Below, one piece after another: positions 37,702-46,635 of a stretch of 64,000 nucleotides of DNA; the first letter of the stretch is position 1, and every line of letters begins with the position of its first letter. The stretch covers positions 124,001 through 188,000 of the forward strand of contig NZ_JANZKY010000009.1 of NCBI RefSeq assembly GCF_025770765.1, written 5' to 3'. The stretch comes from Propionivibrio soli. Its GTDB lineage: Bacteria; Pseudomonadota; Gammaproteobacteria; Burkholderiales; Rhodocyclaceae. The position numbers and the translations under genes were made by a program. A model generated the notes under the pieces. It searched no databases and was not told the origin of the DNA. It worked only from the letters and a program-made list of their open reading frames with translations.

Positions 37702-39375
37702 ATGGAACAGCATAGGCCACTGAATATCGTCGTCATCGGAGGGGTTGCCGGAGGCGCGTCATTTGCAGCGCGTGCGCGTCGCCTCTGCGAATCGACCCGC
37801 ATCACCATCGTGGAGCGCGGCCCGGACGTTTCGTTCGCCAATTGTGGGTTGCCGTACCACATCGGGGGCGAAATCCAAGGCCGTGAGGCGCTTGCCGTGC
37901 AGACGCCCGAATCCCTGAAGGCGTTGCTCAACCTCGAGGTCCGCACGCGTTGCGAGGCGGTCGCCATCGACCGCGCTGCAAAGCGAGTGCAAGTGCGCGA
38001 TCTCAGCAGCGGCGAGACGAATTGGCTCGACTACGACAAGCTCATGCTGGCACCGGGCGCTTCGCCATTGCGTCCGGCACTGCCGGGAATCGACGACCCG
38101 CGCATCTTCACGTTGCGCAATTTGCAGGACATGGACCGCATCGTCGCGGCGACCAAGGAGGGGATGCGCGCCGTTGTGATCGGCGCCGGTTTCATTGGGC
38201 TTGAGATGTCCGAACAACTGCAACGCAAGGGGCTATCAGTGCAACTCGTCGAATTACAGTCCCAGGTCATCCCGCCGCTCGATGCGCCAATGGCTGCCCT
38301 GCTGGAGAGCGAGTTGCGCAACAACGGTATCGGTTTGGACCTTGGCGACGGCATCGCCCGCTTCGAGGGCAGCGAAACGCATGTGCGCTGCCAATTGAAC
38401 TCTGGCAAGGCCCTCGATGCGGACCTCGTTATCCTCTCGATCGGTGTCAAACCGGATAGCGAACTCGCTCAGACGGCCGGGCTGCAACTCGGCCCACGCG
38501 GGCATATCGTGGTCGACGAGTTCCAGCGTACCTCGGACCCGGCGATCTACGCGGCGGGCGACGCCGTCGAGACCGTCGACCGCGTCCTCGAAGGCAAAAC
38601 CGCCGTGCCGATGGGCGGGCCGGCCAACCGGCAAGGGCGGGTCGCCGCCGACCACATCTTTCTCGGCGAGAAGGCGCGGCCCTATCCCGGCTCGATCGGA
38701 ACGGGCATTGTGCGGGTCTTCGGTATTGCCGCCGGCATTACCGGCTGGAGCGAAAAACGTCTGTTGGCCGCTAAGACTCCGTACGAAACCGTGACCGTTA
38801 ACGACAACCACCATGCTTCGTACTATCCGGGGGCCAAGCCGCTGACGCTGAAGGTGCTCTGGGCACCCGATAGCGGCCGCCTGCTCGGAGCGCAGGTTAC
38901 GGGATTCGAAGGCATCGACAAACGCATCGACGTGCTCGCCACCGCGATCGCGGCCCGCATGACCGTCGAAGATCTCTGCCACCTCGAGCTCGCCTACGCG
39001 CCGCCGTTCGGATCGGCAAAAGACGTCGTCAATCTGGCCGGATTCGCCGCCTGCAACCGGCGTGATGGCCTTGTCCGGCATATCACCGAGCTACCCGAAG
39101 ATCCTGCGGTGCAAGTCGTCGACGTGCGTGGAGCACCCTTAGCCGAAGCTTTTCCGCCGCCCGGCCGGTCGGTCAATATTCCCTTCCCGACGTTGCGCGC
39201 CAACCTCGGCAAGCTCGATCGCAACCGTCCGGTGGTGACGCTCTGCGCCTTCGGCAAGATGAGCTACTTCGCCGCCCGCGTGCTGGCGCAAAACGGTTTC
39301 GACGTCGCAAGCTTCAGTGGCGGCATGAAGGCCAACGTCGATCCCCGTTCGCCGGCCAAGTTGCCGAATCCCTAA
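37702..39375 (+). CDS. CoA-disulfide reductase-like FAD enzyme with C-terminal rhodanese domain
   Basis: A 557-residue pyridine nucleotide-disulfide oxidoreductase. The FAD loop is VVIGGVAGGASFAARAR, the single redox Cys is Cys48 in SFANCGLPYHIGG (CoADR family), the NAD loop is VVIGAGFIGLEM, and YAAGDAVE binds FAD. From about 455 a rhodanese domain follows with VVDVRGAP and active Cys515 in TLCAFGKMS. Such fusions reduce CoA persulfide or polysulfide, coupling sulfane sulfur to NAD(P)H. It is a single-gene unit with its own promoter and a terminator just after the stop. Confidence 0.9.
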   Translation: MEQHRPLNIVVIGGVAGGASFAARARRLCESTRITIVERGPDVSFANCGLPYHIGGEIQGREALAVQTPESLKALLNLEVRTRCEAVAIDRAAKRVQVRDLSSGETNWLDYDKLMLAPGASPLRPALPGIDDPRIFTLRNLQDMDRIVAATKEGMRAVVIGAGFIGLEMSEQLQRKGLSVQLVELQSQVIPPLDAPMAALLESELRNNGIGLDLGDGIARFEGSETHVRCQLNSGKALDADLVILSIGVKPDSELAQTAGLQLGPRGHIVVDEFQRTSDPAIYAAGDAVETVDRVLEGKTAVPMGGPANRQGRVAADHIFLGEKARPYPGSIGTGIVRVFGIAAGITGWSEKRLLAAKTPYETVTVNDNHHASYYPGAKPLTLKVLWAPDSGRLLGAQVTGFEGIDKRIDVLATAIAARMTVEDLCHLELAYAPPFGSAKDVVNLAGFAACNRRDGLVRHITELPEDPAVQVVDVRGAPLAEAFPPPGRSVNIPFPTLRANLGKLDRNRPVVTLCAFGKMSYFAARVLAQNGFDVASFSGGMKANVDPRSPAKLPNP

Positions 39376-39381
39376 ACGCAA

Positions 39382-39409
39382 AAAAGCCAACCGGAGTCGG
39401 TTGGCTTTT
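39382..39409. terminator. Bidirectional Rho-independent terminator (CoADR fusion / tRNA-Gly)
   Basis: An A-run, GCCAACCG, a GAGT loop, CGGTTGGC and a T-run form a perfect 8-bp stem with A-T extension. It sits 7 bases after the CoADR stop on the plus strand and 33 bases past the 3' end of tRNA-Gly on the minus strand. Confidence 0.92.
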
Positions 39410-39442
39410 CGTTTAGCAGATCGCAATCCGCTGGAGTCCGTG

Positions 39443-39516
39443 TGGAGCGGGCGATGGGAATCGAACCCACGGCACAAGCTTGGGAAGCTTGGGTATTACC
39501 ATTATACGACGCCCGC
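39443..39516 (-). tRNA. tRNA-Gly (anticodon CCC)
   Basis: A 74-base cloverleaf on the minus strand. The acceptor is GCGGGCG/CGCCCGC with discriminator T and an encoded CCA. The D-arm is GTATAATGGTAATAC. The anticodon stem CAAGC/GCTTG has the loop TTCCCAA (anticodon CCC). The T-arm is GTGGG-TTCGATT-CCCAT. It reads Gly codon GGG. Its terminator is the hairpin at 39382-39409. Confidence 0.96.
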
Positions 39517-39584
39517 GAAGGCGGCCATTTTATGCGTTCCCGGCGCGCGCTTCAATCTCTTTTGCGCGTCCCGGCTGGCGCGCC

Positions 39585-40814
39585 CTACGCCTTGACGGGG
39601 CGCACACGGCTCGCGGCGAGCTTGGCGCGGCGGCGGGCTTCGTCGGTATCCGGAGCGGTGGCGACGGCCACGCCCATGCGGCGGCGGGTGAAACTTTCCG
39701 GCTTGCCGAAAAGGCGCAGGTCGGTATCCGGCACCTGCAGTGCCTCGGCCACACCGTCGAAGGCGATGCCGGCCGCATCGACGCCGCCATAGATCACCGC
39801 CGAGGCTCCGGATGCACGTAGCGACGTATCGACCGGTAGGCCGAGAATCGCGCGGGCATGCAGTTCGAACTCAGAGAAGCGCTGCGAGGCCAGCGTGACG
39901 AGGCCTGTATCGTGCGGGCGGGGGCTGACTTCGGAGAACCACACCTGGTCGCCTTTGACGAACAGTTCGACGCCGAAAAGGCCGCGCCCACCGAGGTTCT
40001 CGGTGACCGCTTGCGCGATGGCACGCGCCTTCGTCAGCGCGGCGGGACTCATCGCTTGCGGCTGCCACGATTCGACGTAATCGCCGCTCACCTGCATGTG
40101 GCCGACCGGTTCGCAGAAATGGGTCTCGACCGTGCCGGAAGCCCCAACAGCACGCACGGTGAGCAGGGTGATCTCGTATTCGAAATCGATGAAACCCTCG
40201 ACGATGACCCGGCTCTGGTTCACGCGCCCGCCCTGCATCGCATATTCCCAGGCGCGCGCCACGTCGTCTGGCCCTTTGAGCAGAGATTGGCCTTTGCCCG
40301 ACGACGACATCGTCGGCTTGACGAGGCACGGATACCCGATGCCCGCATCGATTGCCGCCTGCAACTCCGCCAGCGAGCCGGCGAAGGCGTAAGGCGATGT
40401 CGGCAGGCCGAGCTCTTCGGCAACCAAGCGGCGGATGCCTTCGCGGTTCATCGTCAGGCGGGTCGCGCGCGCCGTCGGAATGACTTCGGCGAGCCCTTCC
40501 TGCTCGACTTCAAGCAACATGTCGGTGGCGATGGCTTCGATTTCCGGGACGACGAGGTGCGGTTTTTCCTGCTCGATCAGCGCTCGCAACGCCGGTCCGT
40601 CGGTCATCTTGACCACGTGCGAGCGGTGCGCCACTTGCATGCCAGGCGCATCGGCATAGCGATCAACGGCAATCGTTTCAACGCCGAAGCGCTGCAAGGC
40701 GATGATCACTTCCTTGCCGAGTTCGCCCGCGCCGAGCAGCATCACGCGCGTGGCCGACGGACTGAGCGGCGTACCAATGCGCAAGGGAAGAGAAGGGCGG
40801 GCGGACGAAGGCAT
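39585..40814 (-). CDS. purT: Formate-dependent phosphoribosylglycinamide formyltransferase
   Basis: A 409-residue ATP-grasp enzyme that formylates GAR with formate and ATP, the folate-free version of purine step 3. Seen are [47 protein letters not shown] (phosphate-binding loop), [11 protein letters not shown] and a C-terminal [17 protein letters not shown] 40814 ([10 protein letters not shown]) is used; the frame opens at 40847. It is about 15 residues longer at the N-terminus than the usual 392-400. Monocistronic. Confidence 0.94.
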   Translation of the reverse strand: MPSSARPSLPLRIGTPLSPSATRVMLLGAGELGKEVIIALQRFGVETIAVDRYADAPGMQVAHRSHVVKMTDGPALRALIEQEKPHLVVPEIEAIATDMLLEVEQEGLAEVIPTARATRLTMNREGIRRLVAEELGLPTSPYAFAGSLAELQAAIDAGIGYPCLVKPTMSSSGKGQSLLKGPDDVARAWEYAMQGGRVNQSRVIVEGFIDFEYEITLLTVRAVGASGTVETHFCEPVGHMQVSGDYVESWQPQAMSPAALTKARAIAQAVTENLGGRGLFGVELFVKGDQVWFSEVSPRPHDTGLVTLASQRFSEFELHARAILGLPVDTSLRASGASAVIYGGVDAAGIAFDGVAEALQVPDTDLRLFGKPESFTRRRMGVAVATAPDTDEARRRAKLAASRVRPVKA

Positions 40815-41138
40815 GGCAGGATTCCTGGGAGTTGGCGACCCGCGCATTTTAGCAGTCGGAGGGTGTGGGGCCGGGGCAGGCTACGCGTAACTGGTTCGAC
40901 TGACTCATTCGTTGGCAAGGGGACTGGGAGGGGTGGAGCCGAGCACGCAGGCCACACCGCACCGCACCGTTTTGCGGTGGCGGTGGCCGGGCCGGGGCGT
41001 GCAACGTGGCTTGGGATGACGTTTCGGGAAGGCTGGCGGCTCTTAACCCCCTTGTTCCTCGTTGCCAGGGGCTGACGCACATCGAACATTGGGCGGCGGT
41101 AGCCGCGGCCTTTCCCGCCTGCCCGCGGGTTCTTCCCT

Positions 41139-41699
41139 TTACTTCGCGTGTGCCGGTCTGAACGCCTTGCACACGGTCGGGTCGGTCTCCAGGCGGGCGC
41201 CTTCGATGAGGTCGACGCAATACGGAATTGCGGGAAACACCGCGTTCAGGCAATCGTCGATGGCCGACGGTTTTCCGGGCAGGTTGACGATCAGGCAGTG
41301 GCCGCGGATACCGGCGGTCTGGCGCGAGAGGATGGCGGTGGGGACGAACTTCAGCGAAGCGGTGCGCATCAACTCGCCGAATCCCGGCAGCATCTTCTCG
41401 CAGATGGCCTCGGTCGCTTCCGGCGTCACGTCGCGTAACGCCGGGCCGGTCCCGCCGGTGGTCACGATGAGGGAGCAGCCTTCGCCGTCAGCCATAGCGC
41501 GTAGCGCGGCTTCGATTTGCGGTTGCTCGTCGGGAATCACCCGCGCCACGGCCTGCCAGGGACTGGTCAGGGCACGCGTCAGCCACGCGTTGATCGCCGG
41601 GCCGCCCTTGTCTTCGTACACGCCGCGGCTGGCGCGGTCCGATACCGTGAGAATGCCGATGCGGGCGATTGCGGCGGCGCCTGTCGTCGTCTGGGTCAT
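41139..41699 (-). CDS. mogA: Molybdopterin adenylyltransferase
   Basis: A 186-residue MoaB/MogA-family protein that adenylylates molybdopterin before metal insertion by MoeA. It starts RIGILTVSDRASRGVYEDKGGP and has VTTGGTGPALRDVTPEAT, then LIVNLPGKPSA, the family's three signatures. ATG 41699 overlaps the moeA stop as ATGA, so it is translationally coupled and is the last gene of the Moco operon. It is called MogA rather than MoaB because of the moeA linkage. Confidence 0.9.
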   Translation of the reverse strand: MTQTTTGAAAIARIGILTVSDRASRGVYEDKGGPAINAWLTRALTSPWQAVARVIPDEQPQIEAALRAMADGEGCSLIVTTGGTGPALRDVTPEATEAICEKMLPGFGELMRTASLKFVPTAILSRQTAGIRGHCLIVNLPGKPSAIDDCLNAVFPAIPYCVDLIEGARLETDPTVCKAFRPAHAK

Positions 41700-42976
41700 G
41701 CGGTTTCCTCGAATCCGGGTTCGTGTTGGTAACTGGTGCCGTCAAGCAACTGCACGGTCACCATCTCGCCGGCGGTCAGTTGCGCGCCGCTTGCGGGCAA
41801 GACAAGCAAGGCGTTGGCGACCGCCATCGAGCGCAGGACGCCGCTGCTCTGGTTGCCGGTCGAACTCGCGGTCAAGCCGCCCGCGCTATCGGGCGCGAGA
41901 ACGACGCGCACGAACTCGGTCCGCCCTGGTCTATTGCCAAGCGCGTGTGTCAGGCGCGCCGTCGCGGTGCGCCGGAAAAGGCGCGGATGCCCGAGCCGGC
42001 GGCGCAAGGCAGGCGCTACGAACTGCTCGAAGCAGACCATGCTCGACACGGGATTTCCCGGAAGGCCGAACACCAGTGTGCCGTTCCGCGTACCGAAAGC
42101 CACCGGATGCCCCGGGCGCATCTCGACGCGCCAGAAGTGCATCTCGACGTTCAGCGTGGCGAGCATCGGGCGCACGAAATCATGAACGCCGACCGACGAG
42201 CCTCCCGACACGAGCAGCACGTCGTGCTCCAGGCCGGCTTTGAGATGTCGGGCAAGATCCTCGGGATCGTCGCGCGCAATGCCAAGCAGGACGGGTTCGA
42301 TGCCGAGCGCCTGCAACTGTGCCATCAGGGCGTAGCTGTTCGAGTTGGGAATCTTCTCCGGGTCGAACGGCTCGTCGAGCCCTTCCAGTTCGTCGCCGGT
42401 GGACAGGATAGCCACGCGCGGCCGCCGCACCACGTCCACTTGGGCGCGCTTGACGGTGGCCAGTAATCCGATCACCCCCGGAGTAATCTCAGTGCCCGGC
42501 GTCAGCACGATCTCGCCGGTGCGCATGTTTTCGCCGCGCGGCCGGATGTCGTTGCCGGGCGCGACGCGGGTGCTGATTTCCACGCGGCCGTCGGCGAGGG
42601 TATGCGTATCCTCAACGCGGATCACGGCATCGGCGCCCGCAGGGATCGGTGCACCGGTCATGATGCGAACGCACTGGCCGGGGCCGACGGTTTTCGTCGG
42701 CCGGTCGCCGGCCTTGATGTCCTCGACGACAACCAGCGTGGCGGGAATCGCCGCGAGATCCCCGGCGCGCAGCGCAAAGCCATCCATTGCGGAAACGTCG
42801 TAGGGCGGCTGATCGCGATTGGCCCGCACCTCCTCGGCGAGCACTCGGCCGAGCGAGGCTTCGAGCCTTACCGTCTCGGAGGCGGCTGGCGCGACATGGT
42901 CGAGCACGATGCGCTGGGCGGCGAGCACCGAGAGGCGTCCCGCCGCCGAGCCTGTGGCTTGGGTATTGGCTTCCAT
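41696..42976 (-). CDS. moeA: Molybdopterin molybdotransferase
   Basis: A 426-residue enzyme that inserts molybdate into adenylylated molybdopterin. Seen are YDVSAMDGFALRAGD, RIMTGAPIPAGADAVI, RPRGENMRTGE, ILSTGDEL, LLVSGGSSVGVHDFVRP and VFGLPGNPVSSMVCFEQF, all family hallmarks. The frame opens with TTG at 43003 inside mobA; ATG 42976 has AAAGGAC in front and gives the usual N-terminus. It starts 23 bases after the mobA stop and overlaps mogA by 4. Confidence 0.94.
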   Translation of the reverse strand: MEANTQATGSAAGRLSVLAAQRIVLDHVAPAASETVRLEASLGRVLAEEVRANRDQPPYDVSAMDGFALRAGDLAAIPATLVVVEDIKAGDRPTKTVGPGQCVRIMTGAPIPAGADAVIRVEDTHTLADGRVEISTRVAPGNDIRPRGENMRTGEIVLTPGTEITPGVIGLLATVKRAQVDVVRRPRVAILSTGDELEGLDEPFDPEKIPNSNSYALMAQLQALGIEPVLLGIARDDPEDLARHLKAGLEHDVLLVSGGSSVGVHDFVRPMLATLNVEMHFWRVEMRPGHPVAFGTRNGTLVFGLPGNPVSSMVCFEQFVAPALRRRLGHPRLFRRTATARLTHALGNRPGRTEFVRVVLAPDSAGGLTASSTGNQSSGVLRSMAVANALLVLPASGAQLTAGEMVTVQLLDGTSYQHEPGFEETA

Positions 42977-42999
42977 GTCCTTTGTTTCTCTGTCTTCGT

Positions 43000-43608
43000 T
43001 CAAGGGCGTTGGCTGTTCCGCGGCGACGGTTCGCTGCGTGCGGCGTCGAGGTCCTGCGGTGTGTCGAGGTCGATGAAGCTGCGCAACGCGGGGTCGGCGC
43101 CGCGCAGCTCGGACTCATCGACACGGCAAACGCGCAGGCGTTCCAGAAACGCGCGCAGGCTGCGCGGCCCGTCTGCCTTCAGCAAGGCCCGCGCCGCCGA
43201 CGCGCACTCCACGGCGTAGAAGGCGGCCAGAGGTTGCGGGTGCCCGCCAACGACCGGCACGACGGCCTCGTAGCCTCCGCGCCGCGTGGCCAGAAGCTCG
43301 ATGGCACGCGGCTCGAGAAACGGCATGTCGGTCGCCACCGCGAAGACCCAAGGTGTCGCGGCCGCCTCCAGCCCGGCGCAGACGCCGGCGAGCGGTCCGG
43401 CGTTTTCGAACGCGTCGCAGACCTGCGGCAAGTCAAACTCAACGCGCGGCCGGCGCACGCTGAGGAGCACGTGCGGAAACACCGCGCGCACGGTCTCGGC
43501 GATGCGCCGCCAGAGCACTTGTTCGTCGAGCACCAGCGTTGCCTTGTCGCGCCCCATGCGGCGCGAATCGCCGCCGGTGAGGATCAGCGCCGTCGCATCA
43601 TCGATCAT
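43000..43608 (-). CDS. mobA: Molybdenum cofactor guanylyltransferase
   Basis: A 202-residue nucleotidyltransferase that attaches GMP to Mo-molybdopterin, leading to the bis-MGD cofactor of DMSO-reductase-family enzymes. The GTP loop is LILTGGDSRRMGRDKATL, with metal Asp in VATDMPFLEP and GPLAGVCAGLEAA. Glycine-rich GGDS replaces the usual GGRS. Its ATG overlaps the mobB stop (ATGA). Its presence implies bis-MGD enzymes such as nitrate reductase or formate dehydrogenase elsewhere in the genome. Confidence 0.92.
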   Translation of the reverse strand: MIDDATALILTGGDSRRMGRDKATLVLDEQVLWRRIAETVRAVFPHVLLSVRRPRVEFDLPQVCDAFENAGPLAGVCAGLEAAATPWVFAVATDMPFLEPRAIELLATRRGGYEAVVPVVGGHPQPLAAFYAVECASAARALLKADGPRSLRAFLERLRVCRVDESELRGADPALRSFIDLDTPQDLDAARSEPSPRNSQRP

Positions 43609-44111
43609 CGTCCGGCGCGTTCGAGCAGAAAGTCGGCGAGGCGGGCGACTTCTTCGAGGCCGAAGTGCGGCAGCTCGGGGTAGGTTTCAGCCACATCCGT
43701 GGCGAGCGCGATCAGGCCGTCCGCCGGGACGCAACGCGGCGGCTTGTCGCAAGCGCGGCGGAGCACTTCGATCTTGTCGCCCGGCGCCAGCGAAAACCCC
43801 TCGGCGAGAACGATGTCCGCTTCGCCGAGGAAACGTTGCGCAAGCTGGGCCGGCTCGCGCCGCTCGGCGGCTTCGGCCACGAGCTGCAGCGCGTCGGTCG
43901 TCACCAGCATGCTCAGCGCCGCGCCAGCCTGGGTGAAGCGCCAACTGTCCTTGCCTTCATGATCGAGTACCACCTTATGGTGCGCGTGCTTGATCGTCGC
44001 CACGCGTTGCCCGCGCGCCGCCAGCTCGGCGACGAGCTTCTCGACCAGCGTGGTTTTTCCCGACCCGGAGTGGCCGACGAAGATGAACAGCGGAGGCGTT
44101 TGCACGCTCAT
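43605..44111 (-). CDS. mobB: Molybdopterin-guanine dinucleotide biosynthesis adaptor protein
   Basis: A 168-residue P-loop GTPase-like protein that aids MobA. Walker A is VGHSGSGKTTL near the N-terminus, followed by VATIKHAHHKVVLDHEGKDS and the family motif VLAEGFSLAPGDKIEV. ATG 44111 is preferred; it overlaps the moaE stop as ATGA. The frame opens at 44198 inside moaE. Confidence 0.91.
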   Translation of the reverse strand: MSVQTPPLFIFVGHSGSGKTTLVEKLVAELAARGQRVATIKHAHHKVVLDHEGKDSWRFTQAGAALSMLVTTDALQLVAEAAERREPAQLAQRFLGEADIVLAEGFSLAPGDKIEVLRRACDKPPRCVPADGLIALATDVAETYPELPHFGLEEVARLADFLLERAGR

Positions 44112-44533
44112 GGGTGTGGCGTGACCCATGAATCGCCTTCGGGCGTGATTTCCTTCTTCCAGATCGGCACGCGTTCCTTGAGTTCGTCGATCAGCCAACG
44201 GCAGGCTTCGAGCGCAGGTGCGCGGTGTTCGGCTCCGGTGGCGATGAAGACGATGCGATCGCCGGCGCGCACCGTCCCCAGCCGATGCACGATGCGGGCA
44301 TCGATCAGGCCAAAGCGCGTGATCGCCTCGTCGCGCAGCTTGACCAGTTCGGGCAGCGCCATGCGTTCGTAGGCCTCAAAGCCGATCTCATGCACCGAGC
44401 GGCCCTGCGAAAAATCGCGCGCACAACCGAGGAAGGTGGCGATGCCGCCCATGCGCGTCGAGGCCGCTTGCAGGGCGCTAATCTCCTCATCCTGCGAGAA
44501 GTCTTCGAATTGCAGGCGTACCGGTTCGCTCAT
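44108..44533 (-). CDS. moaE: Molybdopterin synthase catalytic subunit
   Basis: A 141-residue protein that, with thiocarboxylated MoaD, puts the dithiolene sulfurs onto cPMP. Signatures are GGIATFLGCARDFSQGRSV, FEAYERMA, HRLGTVRAGDRIVFIA, HRAPALEACRWLIDELK and the catalytic lysines in IWKKEITPEG. ATG 44533 lies one base after the moaD stop; the upstream in-frame extension is inside moaD. Confidence 0.94.
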   Translation of the reverse strand: MSEPVRLQFEDFSQDEEISALQAASTRMGGIATFLGCARDFSQGRSVHEIGFEAYERMALPELVKLRDEAITRFGLIDARIVHRLGTVRAGDRIVFIATGAEHRAPALEACRWLIDELKERVPIWKKEITPEGDSWVTPHP

Positions 44534-44534
44534 C

Positions 44535-44774
44535 TCAACCCCCCGAGAATTTCGACATGAAGACGACCTCGCTGCCGTCGCCGAGCGGCACGTCCATGTT
44601 GCGCACGTGCTCGCCATTCACCGCCGCCAGCGAGACAATTTCGAAGGCTTCCGGGTGGCGTGCCGCCAGTGTCGAGCGCAGGTCGGCGAGGCGCATGCCG
44701 GCCACATGCTCGACCTCGATACGCCCCGTTTCCATGCGTTCGGCCACCGGGCCGAAAAAGAGCACCGTGATCAT
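44535..44774 (-). CDS. moaD: Molybdopterin synthase sulfur carrier subunit
   Basis: A 79-residue ubiquitin-like protein ending in the required Gly-Gly (FMSKFSGG), which is thiocarboxylated and feeds MoaE. It starts [17 protein letters not shown] and has [24 protein letters not shown]. It overlaps the moaC stop as ATGA and is followed at once by moaE. It is hidden within a longer frame and is easily missed. Confidence 0.93.
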   Translation of the reverse strand: MITVLFFGPVAERMETGRIEVEHVAGMRLADLRSTLAARHPEAFEIVSLAAVNGEHVRNMDVPLGDGSEVVFMSKFSGG

Positions 44775-45319
44775 CGCGGCGGCACCTTGGCCTGGGCGGC
44801 ACGGCGCCACTCGCCGCTTTTGCCGCCGCGCTTCTCTTCGAGCTGGATCGATTCGATACGCATGCCGCGATCGATCGCCTTGCACATGTCGTACACGGTG
44901 AGCAATGCCGCGCTGGCGGAACACAGCGCCTCCATCTCGACGCCGGTCGGTCCGGTGCAGCACACCGTTGTCGTCACCGCCAAACCGACATCGCCCGCTG
45001 CATCCGCACCGACGTCGGCAAACGCGACCTCCACGCCCGTGAGCGGCAGTGAGTGGCACATGGGGATCATGTCCGGCGTGCGCTTTGCCGCCATGACGGC
45101 CGCCACGTCGGCAACCGCGAGCACATTGCCCTTGGCGATCTCGCCGGCATGGATGCGCTCTAAGGTCGCCGGCCGCATGCGCAAAATGCCGCTGGCCACC
45201 GCCACGCGTTGCGTGTTCGCCTTGGCGGAAACATCCACCATGCGGGCGCGTCCGGCGTCGGAAAAGTGCGTCAGATCGTTCGCGGCGCCCGCCGTGGGGG
45301 CCTTGGTCGTGGTATTCAA
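44771..45319 (-). CDS. moaC: Cyclic pyranopterin monophosphate synthase (TTG start)
   Basis: A 182-residue enzyme that turns the MoaA product into cPMP. Signatures are [52 protein letters not shown] and [11 protein letters not shown]. The only start that keeps the conserved N-terminus is TTG at 45319, preceded by GGGGAG; the next ATG is 27 codons in and would remove the [11 protein letters not shown] region. Weak TTG initiation may tune dosage. It starts 62 bases after the moaA stop. Confidence 0.92.
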   Translation of the reverse strand: MNTTTKAPTAGAANDLTHFSDAGRARMVDVSAKANTQRVAVASGILRMRPATLERIHAGEIAKGNVLAVADVAAVMAAKRTPDMIPMCHSLPLTGVEVAFADVGADAAGDVGLAVTTTVCCTGPTGVEMEALCSASAALLTVYDMCKAIDRGMRIESIQLEEKRGGKSGEWRRAAQAKVPPR

Positions 45320-45381
45320 TCGTCTCCCCGTTGAGTTTCGAGTTTCGCTGATTCTCGGCTAATTCTCGTTTCGAAGCGGCA

Positions 45382-46428
45382 TCAGCCGCCGATGTACGAC
45401 ATTTCGATGCGTTTTTCCGGCCGTACCGTAGCCGCGTGGCGTTCGGCCGAGTAGCGGTCGGTGCGCCGTGACCACGTGTCGACGATCAAGCGCTCGATCG
45501 CCTCGTCATCGGCATTGTGCCGCAACGGATCGCGCAGATCGACGCCCTGCGTAGCGAACAGGCAGGTGTAGAGCTTCCCGTCGGTGGATAGCCGCATTCG
45601 GCTGCAGTCGTCGCAGAAAGCCTGCGTCACCGAGGCGATGACGCCGATCTCGCCGGCGCCGTCGTCGAACGCCCAGCGCTTGGCGACCTCGCCGCCGTAA
45701 TTGGCATCGAGCGGATGGATCGGATGGTGCTCATTCACCCGGCTGATAATGTCTCGCGCCGGGACCACGTCATCCATGCGCCAGCCGTTGGTCGTGCCGA
45801 CGTCCATGAACTCGATGAAGCGCAGGATGACGCCCGTATGCCGGAAGTGACGCACGAGCGGCAGGATCTCGTGCTCGTTCACGCCGCGCTGCACGACGGT
45901 ATTCACTTTCACCGGGGCGAAGCCCCAGGTGCTGGCGGCTTCGATGCCGGCGAGCACGGTCGCCACCGGGACCGCGGAGTCGCTCATGCGGCGGAAGGTT
46001 TCGTCGCTTAGTCCGTCGAGACTAACGGTGACGCGCGTGAGCCCCGCTTCCTTGAGCACCTTGGCTTTCTTGGCCAGGAGGACGCCGTTGGTGGTGAGGG
46101 CGATTTCGACCGGAGCACCGTCGGGCGTGCGGATGCCGGCGAGCATTTCGATCAGGTTCTCGACGCGATGCCGGAGCAGCGGTTCGCCGCCGCTGAGGCG
46201 GAACTTGCGTACGCCGCGCTGCACGAAGAGCCGGGCAACGCGGGTGATTTCTTCGAAAGTCAGCAGTTCCGGGCGCGGCAGGAAGACGAAGTTGCGGTCG
46301 AACACCTCGCGCGGCATGCAGTAGGTGCAACGCAGATTGCAACGGTCGGTGACCGAAATGCGCAGATCACGCAACGGACGTTGCCTTGTGTCGGTGACCG
46401 GCGATGCCAACTCGATGATTCGCTTCAC
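45382..46428 (-). CDS. moaA: GTP 3',8-cyclase (radical SAM)
   Basis: A protein of about 348 residues that makes 3',8-cyclo-GTP, the first Moco step. The SAM cluster is Cys30/Cys34/Cys37 in [10 protein letters not shown], with LRISVTD before it. The C-terminal substrate cluster is in [19 protein letters not shown] and the protein ends in the functional Gly-Gly. The frame extends to ATG 46461 and ATG 46488. GTG 46428 ([11 protein letters not shown]) is preferred because a promoter-like -10 covers ATG 46488 and predicts a start of transcription near 46480. ATG 46461 remains possible. First gene of the Moco operon. Confidence 0.88.
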   Translation of the reverse strand: MKRIIELASPVTDTRQRPLRDLRISVTDRCNLRCTYCMPREVFDRNFVFLPRPELLTFEEITRVARLFVQRGVRKFRLSGGEPLLRHRVENLIEMLAGIRTPDGAPVEIALTTNGVLLAKKAKVLKEAGLTRVTVSLDGLSDETFRRMSDSAVPVATVLAGIEAASTWGFAPVKVNTVVQRGVNEHEILPLVRHFRHTGVILRFIEFMDVGTTNGWRMDDVVPARDIISRVNEHHPIHPLDANYGGEVAKRWAFDDGAGEIGVIASVTQAFCDDCSRMRLSTDGKLYTCLFATQGVDLRDPLRHNADDEAIERLIVDTWSRRTDRYSAERHAATVRPEKRIEMSYIGG

Positions 46429-46486
46429 TTGGATTATTCGCTCCGCTCTGGCCCTGGGCATGGCGCCGCCCGCCTGCGCCGCGTCC

Positions 46487-46528
46487 ATTCTAGTGGCTAC
46501 ACAGAGGGCCTTTTATGATCCTGATCAA
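46487..46528 (-). promoter_or_regulatory. FNR/Anr-type class II promoter for the Moco operon
   Basis: On the minus strand TTGAT-CAGG-ATCAT (46528-46515) matches the FNR box TTGAT-N4-ATCAA at 9 of 10 positions. TAGAAT (46492-46487) is a 5 of 6 match to a -10. If transcription starts at 46480, the box centres at -41.5, the exact class II activator position. FNR control of moa operons is established in E. coli. Confidence 0.65.
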
Positions 46529-46635
46529 AAACGGCGGTTCGACTGAGACGCCGGGTCTGCCCGGGTTGCGCCCATCCCGCCTGCTGCTTGGATTGGCCCC
46601 GAGCAGTGGCGTTCCCTTCGATGTTTGGGAGCCTG

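Noticed and set aside
39858-41075. A 405-codon plus-strand frame opposite purT, and similar long antisense frames (for example 7663-8754 and 3132-3935)
   Set aside because: They mirror well-identified genes and translate to low-complexity, Arg- and His-rich sequence without family features.
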